Source: Betaproteobacteria bacterium (lineage in GTDB: Bacteria > Pseudomonadota > Gammaproteobacteria > Burkholderiales > Burkholderiaceae_F). Taken from it: DNA of 64,000 nucleotides. Below the pieces are notes generated by a model. The model was not told the DNA's origin. It ran no database searches and saw nothing but the letters and a program-made list of their open reading frames with translations. Of this stretch, positions 10,631 through 17,282 are shown in pieces. The stretch is taken from the NCBI GenBank assembly GCA_016861185.1, contig BOKW01000008.1:150387-214386 (forward strand), written 5' to 3'. The stretch's first letter is position 1. Every line of letters starts with the position of its first letter. Made by a program: the position numbers and the translations under genes.

Positions 10631-10645
10631 GCACCGCCGTTGGGC
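10574..10645 (+). other. attC-type integron recombination site
   Basis: The site begins with GCCCAAC (10574-10580, R'') and ends with GTTGGGC (10639-10645, R'), fitting the RYYYAAC/GTTRRRY consensus. Inside, GTGCTGCGGCCG pairs imperfectly with CGGCTGAGCAC, leaving the asymmetric unpaired bases typical of attC. Further in, GCACAACG (10599-10606) pairs perfectly with CGTTGTGC around a 9-base loop. The stop codon of the upstream gene (10628-10630) falls in the right arm. Length is 72 bp. No intI gene is in the window. Confidence 0.8.
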
Positions 10646-10712
10646 GGATGGGTGTAGAAGCGCATGACCAGCGAGCGGTGGATCTTCGAGTGACTCAAGA
10701 GCGATCAACCAG

Positions 10713-12731
10713 ATGGCCCTAACGCCGGCCCAGGTACGGGCAGCACAGGCCGTGCAACATGCGGCGGCGCATGATCCCCGCCAGCATGTGCGCGTAGTCG
10801 CCGGCCCAGGTACGGGCAAGTCCTCCGCAATCGAGGAGAGGGTCCGCTGGCTTCTGTCGCAGGGCGTCCAGCCCGCCGCGATCTACGCGGTCTCGTTCAC
10901 CCGTGCGTCCGCTCTCGACCTCCGGCAACGTGTCCATGCCTACTGCCTCCAGAATGGCCAGCCCGCGGGCACCCAGGTCCGGGTGACGACTCTGCATTCC
11001 CTAGCGCTCCGCACGCTGCGTGCGGCCGGCTTGTTGGCGGCGTATCCGTCGGAGCCCCAGGTGATGGACGCGTGGGAACTCGAGAACGTGTTCGACGCTG
11101 AGTTTGGCGACGCATCGGGAATCGGGAAGCAGCGCCGGGAGAAGATCCGGTTGGAACACGAGGCGTTCTGGAGCACGGGCCAGTGGGGACCACCGAACTA
11201 CGTGCCACCCAATCCGGCGATCACTGCCGCAGAGCGCGCTCAGTTCTCTGCATTCCACAGACCACGAACGCAGTGCTACGCGTGCGTGCTGCCGGGTGAG
11301 ATTGTCCGACAGTGCGTGACACAGATGGCGGCCGGGACCTTGAACGCCGTCGGGCTTCTAAACCTTGAGCATCTGGTAGTCGACGAGTTCCAAGACCTTA
11401 ACCCGATGGACCTCGAGTTCGTGGACCTGATGGTCGGCCAAGGTGCACGGGTGTTCGTCGCCGGCGATGACGATCAGAGCATCTACTCGTTCCGTTTCGC
11501 GTCTCCCGCCGGCATCCAGGCCTTCGTCGCGAAGTACCCCTCTTGCGGGCAGCACACCCTCAGCGCTTGCTTCCGCTGCACACCGACCGTCCTCGCCGCG
11601 GGGCAGACTCTCATCGGGGCGCACCCGCAGCCGAATCGAATCGCCAAGAACCACGTTTCGCTGTACGGCAGTGCGGCTCCGCCTTTGACGGGCTTCACAC
11701 GGTGTTGGCAGTTCCCGAGCGGTGTCGCGGAAGCACGAGCGATCGCCGAGTCCTGCCGCGCTCTGATCGCGGCCGGCATCACTCCCCGCGACATCCTCGT
11801 ACTACTCAGCAACCAGCAGGCGCTTCTTGGGGGCTTGGACGCCGAGTTCCAATCGGCGGGGGTCGCGTACGAGCCGCCCCGGGCGGAAGGGTTTCTCGAC
11901 TCTCGCGCCGGGCGATGGGTTCTGGCGGCGAGTCGGATCGTATGTGATGCCGACGACTACGTTGCGCATCGCGTCTTGCTCGGCCTTCGGCCTGGTGTCG
12001 GCATCGGAACGTGTTGCGCCGTGACTGACGCCGTCATCGCGAACAACCTGAACTACCAATCCATCTTCTATCAGCCGCTCCCATCCGGCGTGTTCACAGG
12101 GCGGGCGTTCACGGCGTTGAACAGCGCCCGAGCACTATGCGCACAGCTCCAAGGCTGGCAAGCGTCGGATACCGTCGGACAGCACCTCGCAGCAATCGCG
12201 AATAATCTCACGGCCATCTTCTCTCCTGCTGACGGTCAAGCTTGGCAAGCGTTCGGGAGCGCGCTGCCGGCCGGTATGACGCTCGAGGAACTCCGTGACT
12301 ATCTCTGGGCCGATACCGACGAGCAGCAGAGCGCCATCCTCCAAGGGGTAATGATCCGGCTGAACCTACCGATTCCTGCCGCCGGCGTCCTCCCCCCGCG
12401 CGTACGGGTGATGACGATGCACGGGGCCAAGGGCCTCTCGGCCAAAGTCGTCTTCATTCCCGGCCTCGAGGAAGAGATTCTTCCCGGACCTTGGCGACAG
12501 CCATACCCTGGTCTGGTGCTCGAAGCTGCCCGCCTCTTGTACGTCTCGATCACCAGGGCGCGGGCAGCTTGCATCATGTCCTATGCGCAGACGCGCATGG
12601 TCCACGGGCAGTTCAGCAAGCAGACGCCATCGAGGTTCGCGGTCCACCTCGGGGGCGTCTTCGCGGCACGAAGTTCGGGGCTAACCACAGCCGAGATCGC
12701 GCAGATCACGAACGAAGCCTCACACCTATGA
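10713..12731 (+). CDS. UvrD/Rep-like superfamily 1 helicase
   Basis: This is a 672-residue 3'-5' DNA helicase-like protein. Motifs are present in order: I GPGTGKS (31-37), Ia FTRASALDLRQRV, II VDEFQD (about 223-228), III AGDDDQSIYSFRFA (about 250), V MTMHGAKGLSAKVVF (about 567) and VI YVSITRAR (about 609). It is shorter than UvrD, Rep or PcrA (about 670-720) and diverges in the 2B region. The start at ATG 10713 is 67 bp past the attC site. The body is less GC-rich than the flanking chromosome, consistent with transfer. The neighbouring restriction-like gene suggests a two-protein defence module, reminiscent of systems that pair a nuclease with a UvrD-like helicase, but no ATPase-TOPRIM partner is present. 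Confidence 0.85.
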   Translation: MALTPAQVRAAQAVQHAAAHDPRQHVRVVAGPGTGKSSAIEERVRWLLSQGVQPAAIYAVSFTRASALDLRQRVHAYCLQNGQPAGTQVRVTTLHSLALRTLRAAGLLAAYPSEPQVMDAWELENVFDAEFGDASGIGKQRREKIRLEHEAFWSTGQWGPPNYVPPNPAITAAERAQFSAFHRPRTQCYACVLPGEIVRQCVTQMAAGTLNAVGLLNLEHLVVDEFQDLNPMDLEFVDLMVGQGARVFVAGDDDQSIYSFRFASPAGIQAFVAKYPSCGQHTLSACFRCTPTVLAAGQTLIGAHPQPNRIAKNHVSLYGSAAPPLTGFTRCWQFPSGVAEARAIAESCRALIAAGITPRDILVLLSNQQALLGGLDAEFQSAGVAYEPPRAEGFLDSRAGRWVLAASRIVCDADDYVAHRVLLGLRPGVGIGTCCAVTDAVIANNLNYQSIFYQPLPSGVFTGRAFTALNSARALCAQLQGWQASDTVGQHLAAIANNLTAIFSPADGQAWQAFGSALPAGMTLEELRDYLWADTDEQQSAILQGVMIRLNLPIPAAGVLPPRVRVMTMHGAKGLSAKVVFIPGLEEEILPGPWRQPYPGLVLEAARLLYVSITRARAACIMSYAQTRMVHGQFSKQTPSRFAVHLGGVFAARSSGLTTAEIAQITNEASHL

Positions 12732-12784
12732 TTTGTCGGTACAGGCACTCTTTCCCGAGGGCGACACCTTCTGACGGAACCGCC

Positions 12785-12841
12785 GAAGAACAGCGTACAG
12801 CGGACGACACTGCGCGCCGCCGCTGATGCTGAGCGTTGGGC
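12785..12841 (+). other. Possible degenerate attC site after the helicase gene
   Basis: The end CTGATGCTGAGC-GTTGGGC (R' at 12835-12841) resembles the right half of an attC. AGCGTACAGCGG at about 12792-12803 can pair imperfectly with CCGCTGATGCT. The expected left GCCCAAC box is missing, and AGAAC at 12787-12791 is a poor match. It is therefore a half-site or a decayed site. Confidence 0.4.
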
Positions 12842-12893
12842 ATCAGGAGTGCTCTTCTGAGACAATCAGTACGGCTTTCGAGCGAGAGAGCAA

Positions 12894-13106
12894 ATGGAAC
12901 TCACCGCGGTCCTTACCCCTGCCGAAGAGGGCGGTTTCGTTGCGCTCAATCCAGAAACCGGCACGACGACGCAGGGCGAAACGATTGAAGAGGCTGTCGC
13001 CCACCTTCGGGAAGCGACCGCGCTGCACCTTGGGGAGTTTCCGCTGCCGATCACTGGACACCCTGTCGTGACCGTCTTCACGGTTCCAGAACCGGCGAGT
13101 GCCTAA
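12894..13106 (+). CDS. hicB: HicB-family antitoxin
   Basis: This 70-residue protein has the compact HicB N-domain pattern: an N-terminal strand (MELTAVLTPAEEGGF), a turn, QGETIEEAVAHLREA and HLGEFP. HicB antitoxins bind the HicA mRNA interferase and repress their own operon. It ends at 13106, overlapping the GTG start of the hicA remnant by 8 bp, the usual tight arrangement. GCGAGAGAG precedes ATG 12894. Because the adjacent toxin frame is broken, it may now be an orphan antitoxin. Confidence 0.8.
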   Translation: MELTAVLTPAEEGGFVALNPETGTTTQGETIEEAVAHLREATALHLGEFPLPITGHPVVTVFTVPEPASA

Positions 13107-13320
13107 GCTGCGTCGCGTCTCGGGAGCGGAGATCATCCGCGCCCTCGAACGGCTTGGGTTTGCGAAGGTTCGGTAAAGCGGAAGCCATGTGGTCATGCTG
13201 CGCGAGTCGAAGGGACGCCTCATACCCCCGCGCCGCGAATTGGAGGTCGGCACGCCGACCGGCGTTCTGCGCCCGGCGGAGGTTTTCGCTGAAGAGTTCA
13301 TCGGCGCCCTCCGCTCTTAG
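13099..13320 (+). pseudogene. hicA: hicA toxin, interrupted by a nonsense codon
   Basis: Reading from GTG 13099 gives a HicA-like protein of 73 residues: VSGAEIIRALERLGFAKVR, then TAA (13174-13176), then SGSHVVMLRESKG, ELEVGTPTGVLRPAEV and a normal stop at 13320. At the stop the family normally has Gln, so one C-to-T change (CAA to TAA) would explain it. The catalytic His of the GSHV motif lies after the stop, so the truncated 25-residue product cannot be toxic. The rest of the frame is undamaged, suggesting a recent loss. A sequencing error or suppression is possible. Confidence 0.8.
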
Positions 13321-13413
13321 TGCCTCGACCGTCCTGCCATCCTGGACCGCCCGATCCGACGCCGACGGCGCAACAGGGGAGTCGTAACAGTGATTGGGAG
13401 TACCATCCGCCTC

Positions 13414-13635
13414 ATGCAAGTTGCCACTGGAACTGTCGTCAACGGAAAGATCGTCGTCGAGGGAGCGAGTCTTCCCGAGGGTGCGGTCGTCACCGTACTT
13501 TCCCGGGGCGCAGCGGAGAGTTTTTCGCTGTCCGAGGCTCAGGAGAACGAGCTTCTCGAAGCCATCGCCGAGATCGAGCGAGGTGAATTCGAAACACTCG
13601 ACAAGCTGCTTGCGTCGCTTCCCAAGAAACCTTGA
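13414..13635 (+). CDS. Antitoxin of a ParE-type toxin-antitoxin pair
   Basis: This is a 73-residue protein with an N-terminal beta-rich part (ATGTVVNGKIVVEG, then VVTVLSRG) that looks like an AbrB-like or beta-hairpin DNA-binding element. The C-terminal tail is helical and acidic (EAQENELLEAIAEIERGEFE), of the kind that wraps a RelE/ParE toxin. Its stop overlaps a possible TTG start (13632) of the toxin gene and lies 2 bp before the likelier ATG 13638. That position and the partner define the function; the protein alone would not. A GTG at 13390 is an alternative start. Confidence 0.7.
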   Translation: MQVATGTVVNGKIVVEGASLPEGAVVTVLSRGAAESFSLSEAQENELLEAIAEIERGEFETLDKLLASLPKKP

Positions 13636-13637
13636 GC

Positions 13638-13937
13638 ATGGCGCTTCGGGTCAGGATCTCCGCCCGGGCAGCAAGTCAGGTTCGTCGGGCTGCTCAATGG
13701 TGGGCGGAGAATCGGCCGAGCGCTCCCGGCGCGGTCGCGAGTGACTTCGCCGAGGCTGTAACCCTGCTCGCCGAGCAACCGGGCATCGGTGCACGGTACT
13801 CGGGAAGCAGAACGCCGGGTGTTCGACGCCTGTTTCTCAATCGCGTCGGCTACTTCATCTACTACAGGGCCGAGCGCGAGGAGTTGAGGGTTCTCGCGTT
13901 CTGGCATGCAAGCAGGGAGCATCCGCCCGTGCTGTGA
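13638..13937 (+). CDS. RelE/ParE-family toxin
   Basis: This 99-residue basic protein has the RelE/ParE layout: an N-terminal strand (LRVRISARAASQVRRA), helices with WWAENRP, then GARYSGSRTPGVRRLFLNRVGYFIYYR and a final strand LRVLAFWHASREHP. ParE toxins poison DNA gyrase while RelE relatives cut mRNA; sequence alone does not decide. It is directly downstream of its putative antitoxin gene. The conserved Arg-rich patch and the C-terminal strand are intact, so it looks functional. Confidence 0.85.
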   Translation: MALRVRISARAASQVRRAAQWWAENRPSAPGAVASDFAEAVTLLAEQPGIGARYSGSRTPGVRRLFLNRVGYFIYYRAEREELRVLAFWHASREHPPVL

Positions 13938-13955
13938 CAATGCCTGCGGTCAACC

Positions 13956-13973
13956 AGCCGGCGAAGTCCGGCT
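13956..13973. terminator. Possible hairpin between convergent genes
   Basis: AGCCGG (13956-13961) pairs with CCGGCT (13968-13973) around a 6-base loop, between the parE stop and the stop of the convergent kinase-like gene at 14012. There is no U-tract, so it is a weak terminator candidate at best. It also marks the right edge of the accessory island. Confidence 0.35.
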
Positions 13974-14011
13974 CGCGCGTACGCGTGCCTGGCGGGAGAT
14001 TCGCAAGCGCG

Positions 14012-15106
14012 TCAGCCGGGTGATCCGGTGCGAGCGATATCGCCCACCGCCAGCTCCGCCAACGCCAGATACTCCCTGGCTCGCTGCGGCCACTTGTGCG
14101 GCTCGCGCGGTTCGGGTTCGGTCAGGTGGGCGAGCGCGAGCCGGGCGCGCAGGCAGGCGCGAAGCGCGACGTAGAAGTGCTGCAGGCGGTCGTCGATGCG
14201 GTCGCCGAGTTGCGCTTCGAGGTCGCGACGCAACTGTTCGCCGACACACGGCGCGCCGAGCCGCTCGCATTCGAGGCCGAGGAATCCGATCTCGTCGAAC
14301 GGGTCGACGAGCCGCAGCGCGCGGTTGAATTCCAGGCAGTCGATGACGACCGGCGCGTCGAGCAGGAAGACGTGTTCGGGGCGCAGGTCGCCGTGGCCCT
14401 CGACGACGTGGCCGCCGGCGGCGCGCGCTTGGAGCAGCGCGCGGTCGGCGGCGAAGAAGCGCTCGATCGCGGCGACGATGCGCTCGGCGCGCGCGCCGTC
14501 GAGCGCGAAGTCGGGCCGCAACAGCAGGCCGGCGTTGGCGTCGTGCTGGGCGCGCAGCAGTTCCACGTAGCGCTGCGCGTCGACCTCGGCGGGCGGCAGC
14601 CGCCGATAGAACCCGGCGAGCAGCGTGCCGATCTGCGCGACGTGCGCGGGCAGCAGTTCGCCGCGGACGATGAGCTGCTCGAGCGTGCGGTGCTCGGGCA
14701 GCCGGCGCATGCGCACGAGCCAGTCGACGGTGGCGCCTGCGCCGTCGATCGCCAGGCGCCCATCGGCTTCGCGCGTCAGGCGCGCGACGCCGAGGTAGAC
14801 GTCGGACGCGAGCCGGCGGTTGAGCCGCACTTCGTCGCGGCAGCGCGCCTCGCGCGCCTCCAGCGTGCTGAAGTCCAGATACGGATAGACGACCGGCTTC
14901 TTCAGCTTGTACGCGGTGCCGTCGGTGAGGAAGACCCACGACATGTGCGTCTCGCGCACGTCGACGCGCGCGGGGCGTTCCGGATACGCCGCCGCCGAGG
15001 CGAGGAATTCGACCTTCGCCTGCAACCCGTCGGCGCTGTCGCGCAACGCGGCGGCGCGCGCCAAGGCGCGCGGGCGGGTGGGGCGCGTGTCGGTGGTCGA
15101 GGTCAT
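14012..15106 (-). CDS. Aminoglycoside phosphotransferase-like (APH/COG2187-type) protein
   Basis: The 364-residue protein carries a kinase-like fold: AYKLKKPV (the likely ATP-site lysine) near residue 75, VEGHGDLRPEHV around residue 238 with the catalytic HGD, and VIDCLEFN where APH-type kinases have their metal-binding Asp. This layout matches COG2187, proteins of unknown substrate often fused to a P-loop kinase domain; that second domain is absent here. It is not evidence of drug resistance. ATG 15106 is preferred, because an upstream in-frame start (15256) adds arginine-rich sequence unlike the family. It converges with the parE gene across the island boundary. Confidence 0.8.
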   Translation of the reverse strand: MTSTTDTRPTRPRALARAAALRDSADGLQAKVEFLASAAAYPERPARVDVRETHMSWVFLTDGTAYKLKKPVVYPYLDFSTLEAREARCRDEVRLNRRLASDVYLGVARLTREADGRLAIDGAGATVDWLVRMRRLPEHRTLEQLIVRGELLPAHVAQIGTLLAGFYRRLPPAEVDAQRYVELLRAQHDANAGLLLRPDFALDGARAERIVAAIERFFAADRALLQARAAGGHVVEGHGDLRPEHVFLLDAPVVIDCLEFNRALRLVDPFDEIGFLGLECERLGAPCVGEQLRRDLEAQLGDRIDDRLQHFYVALRACLRARLALAHLTEPEPREPHKWPQRAREYLALAELAVGDIARTGSPG

Positions 15107-15269
15107 CGCGCCGCGCTGCTCGGGTGAGTGGCGGAGCCGCCGCGAGGCGGGACCGCAATGCACGTTACGCAGCCGCGCGGGCAGCGTCAACGCGTGTGAA
15201 CGCTGCGTTTGATCGAGGCGAAAGGTCGTGCGCGCGCAAGGCGGAAGTCCATACAATCGCGGCCTCGCG

Positions 15270-15365
15270 TTCGTCCTGAGCTCGTCGAAGGACCTTGCTT
15301 GAGCCGTCGGAGGTTCGCCCTTCGACAGGCCTGCCCTGAGCGAAGTCGAAGGGCTCAGGGCGAGC
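15270..15365. repeat. Dispersed inverted repeat of the GTCGAAGG / CCTTCGAC type
   Basis: TCCTGAGCTCGTCGAAGGAC at 15274-15293 is matched in inverted orientation by CCCTTCGACAGGC with GCCCTGAGCG further on, and GTCGAAGGGCTCAGGGCGA follows at 15346-15364. Several short arms nest into hairpins. Similar elements are widespread in environmental proteobacteria. It lies in the promoter region of the ABC exporter operon. Confidence 0.65.
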
Positions 15366-15396
15366 GGGCTACCTCCAAGACAACGACAACAACACC

Positions 15397-17262
15397 GTGA
15401 CCGTCACCCTGACCCGATTGATCGGCGGCTTCGTGCGCCGGCACTGGCGCGCGTACGTCGCGTCGGCGCTGATGCTGATCGGCGTGGCGGTGCTGACGGT
15501 GTGGGTGCCGCGGCAGGTCGGGCGCATCGTCGACGGGCTGGTCGCGCAGACGCTCGCCGGCGGCGCGCTCGCACGCGAGCTGGCGTGGCTCGTGCTGATG
15601 GGGATCGCGATCTACTTCCTGCGCGTGGGCTGGCGGCTGCAGCTCTTCGCCGCCGCGTACCAGCTCGGCGTGGAGCTGCGCACGCGGCTGTACGCGCGGC
15701 TCGCGCAACAGGGGCCGCCGTTCTTCAACCGCCAACGCACCGGCGACCTGATGGCGCGCGCGACCAACGATGTCGACGCGGTCGAACTGGCCGCGGGCGA
15801 AGCCTTCCTCGCCGGCTTCGACGGAACGCTGACGCTGGTGCTGGTGGTCGGCATGATGACGCTCGGCGTGGACTGGCGGCTCGCGGCCGTCGCGCTGCTG
15901 CCGTTTCCGCTGATGGCGGCGTCGTTCTGGGTGATCTCGCGCCGCGTGCACGACGCGTGGCGGCAGTCGCTCGACCGCTTCTCTGCGCTGAACGAGCACG
16001 TGCAGGAAACGGTGGCCGGCGTGCGCACGCTGCGGGCGCTGGGGCTCGAGGCGCGCGCGGGCAACGACTTCGCGCAGCGCACGAAGGCCGCGGCCGACGC
16101 GAGCTTCGACGCGCAGAAGTGGGAGGCGGCGTACGAGCCGGCGGTCGGCGTGACGCTGACCGTCGCGACGGTGCTGACGCTCGGCGTGGGCGGCTGGCTC
16201 GTATGGCGCGACGAGCTGACCGTGGGCGGCCTGACCGCGTTCACGATGTACCTCGCGCAACTGATCTGGCCGATGTTCGCCGCCGGCTGGGTGCTGTCGC
16301 TGCTCGAACGCGGCCGCGCGGCGTGGGGCCGCCTCGACCCGCTGCTCGCCGAGCCGCTGTCGGTCGAGGATCACGGCACGGTGACCGAACTCGACAACGG
16401 CGCGATTCGGTTCGAGGGGGTGACGTTTAGCTATCCGGAAGTAGAGGGGGCGCGCGAGCGCGAGAGCCCCTCACCCCAACCCTCTCCCCGTGCCCGGGGA
16501 GAGGGACAGGAGCCTCCCACGCCCCGCTTGCGGGGAGAGGGCGAGGGTGAGGGGCCGTCGTCCAAGGCTGCCCTCGACCACGTCAGCTTCGACCTCGCCC
16601 CCGGCCGCACCCTCGGCATCGTCGGGCCGACCGGCGCGGGCAAGTCGACGGTGATCCGGCTGCTGCTGCGGCATTACGCGCCGCAGTCGGGAGCGATTCG
16701 CTGGGGCGCGCAGCCGTTGCACGCGTACCGGCTCGACGCGCTGCGCGCGGCCATCGCGTGGGTGCCGCAGGAGCCGTTCCTGTTCTCCGCGTCGATCGCG
16801 GACAACATCGCGCTGACCAGGCCGGACGCGACGCGCGCGGAGATCGAGCGCGCCGCGCAACTCGCAGCGCTGCACGAGGACATCCTGCGCTTTCCGCGCG
16901 GCTACGACACGCTGGTCGGCGAACGCGGCGTCACGTTGTCGGGCGGGCAGCGGCAGCGCGTGGCGATCGCGCGCGCGCTGCTGACCGACACGCCGCTGCT
17001 GGTGCTCGACGACGCGCTGTCGGCCGTCGATACCGGCACCGAGACGCGCATCCTCGCGCATCTGCGCGGCGCGCGCGCGGCGCGCACCGCGATCATCGTC
17101 AGCCATCGCCTGTCGGCGGTCGCCGACGCCGACCAGATCGTCGTGATCCGCGCCGGCCGCGTGACCGAACGCGGCACGCACGACGAACTGCTCGCGCTCG
17201 GCGGCTGGTACGCGGCGCAGTGGAAGTACCAGCAACTGGAGGCGAGCCTCGACGCCGCCTGA
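15397..17262 (+). CDS. ABC exporter half-transporter, SmdA/MdlA-like, with repeat-derived insert
   Basis: This is a fused six-helix membrane domain (about 15-320) and ATPase domain (from about 400) of 621 residues. Walker A is GPTGAGKS (about 410), the signature LSGGQRQ (about 514), Walker B VLDDALSAVD and the switch VSHRL. The residue after the Walker B Asp is Asp rather than the catalytic Glu, as in E. coli MdlA, marking the degenerate site of a heterodimer with the next gene. Residues about 357-387 (PSPQPSPRARGEGQ and so on) are encoded by a family B repeat inserted in the linker region before the ATPase. The start is GTG 15397. The second subunit follows after 20 bp. Confidence 0.9.
   Translation: MTVTLTRLIGGFVRRHWRAYVASALMLIGVAVLTVWVPRQVGRIVDGLVAQTLAGGALARELAWLVLMGIAIYFLRVGWRLQLFAAAYQLGVELRTRLYARLAQQGPPFFNRQRTGDLMARATNDVDAVELAAGEAFLAGFDGTLTLVLVVGMMTLGVDWRLAAVALLPFPLMAASFWVISRRVHDAWRQSLDRFSALNEHVQETVAGVRTLRALGLEARAGNDFAQRTKAAADASFDAQKWEAAYEPAVGVTLTVATVLTLGVGGWLVWRDELTVGGLTAFTMYLAQLIWPMFAAGWVLSLLERGRAAWGRLDPLLAEPLSVEDHGTVTELDNGAIRFEGVTFSYPEVEGARERESPSPQPSPRARGEGQEPPTPRLRGEGEGEGPSSKAALDHVSFDLAPGRTLGIVGPTGAGKSTVIRLLLRHYAPQSGAIRWGAQPLHAYRLDALRAAIAWVPQEPFLFSASIADNIALTRPDATRAEIERAAQLAALHEDILRFPRGYDTLVGERGVTLSGGQRQRVAIARALLTDTPLLVLDDALSAVDTGTETRILAHLRGARAARTAIIVSHRLSAVADADQIVVIRAGRVTERGTHDELLALGGWYAAQWKYQQLEASLDAA
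16467..16554 (+). repeat. Family B element inside the ABC exporter gene
   Basis: This 88-bp element runs from CCCCTCACCC to GGGTGAGGGG and contains two palindromes, CCTCTCCCCGTGCCCGGGGAGAGG and CCCCGCTTGCGGGG. It is read in frame without a stop and adds a proline, arginine and glycine-rich segment between the membrane and ATPase domains. Confidence 0.85.
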
Positions 17263-17265
17263 GGG

Positions 17266-17280
17266 CAATCCGCAATCCGA
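17266..17280. repeat. Family C repeat (GCAATCC units) abutting a start codon
   Basis: Two units, GCAATCCGCAATCCG, occupy the 20-bp gap between the two ABC exporter genes and end two bases before ATG 17283. Larger copies occur at 43924-44095 and 57613-57756, also directly against start codons. Confidence 0.6.
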
Positions 17281-17282
17281 CC

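Noticed and set aside
9674..12731. Gabija-type system
   Set aside because: The first protein has no ATPase or TOPRIM motifs, so the GajA component is absent; only the helicase is GajB-like in general type.
14012..15106. Aminoglycoside resistance kinase
   Set aside because: Only the kinase-fold motifs match. The pattern is of the COG2187 type of unknown substrate, with no resistance-gene context.
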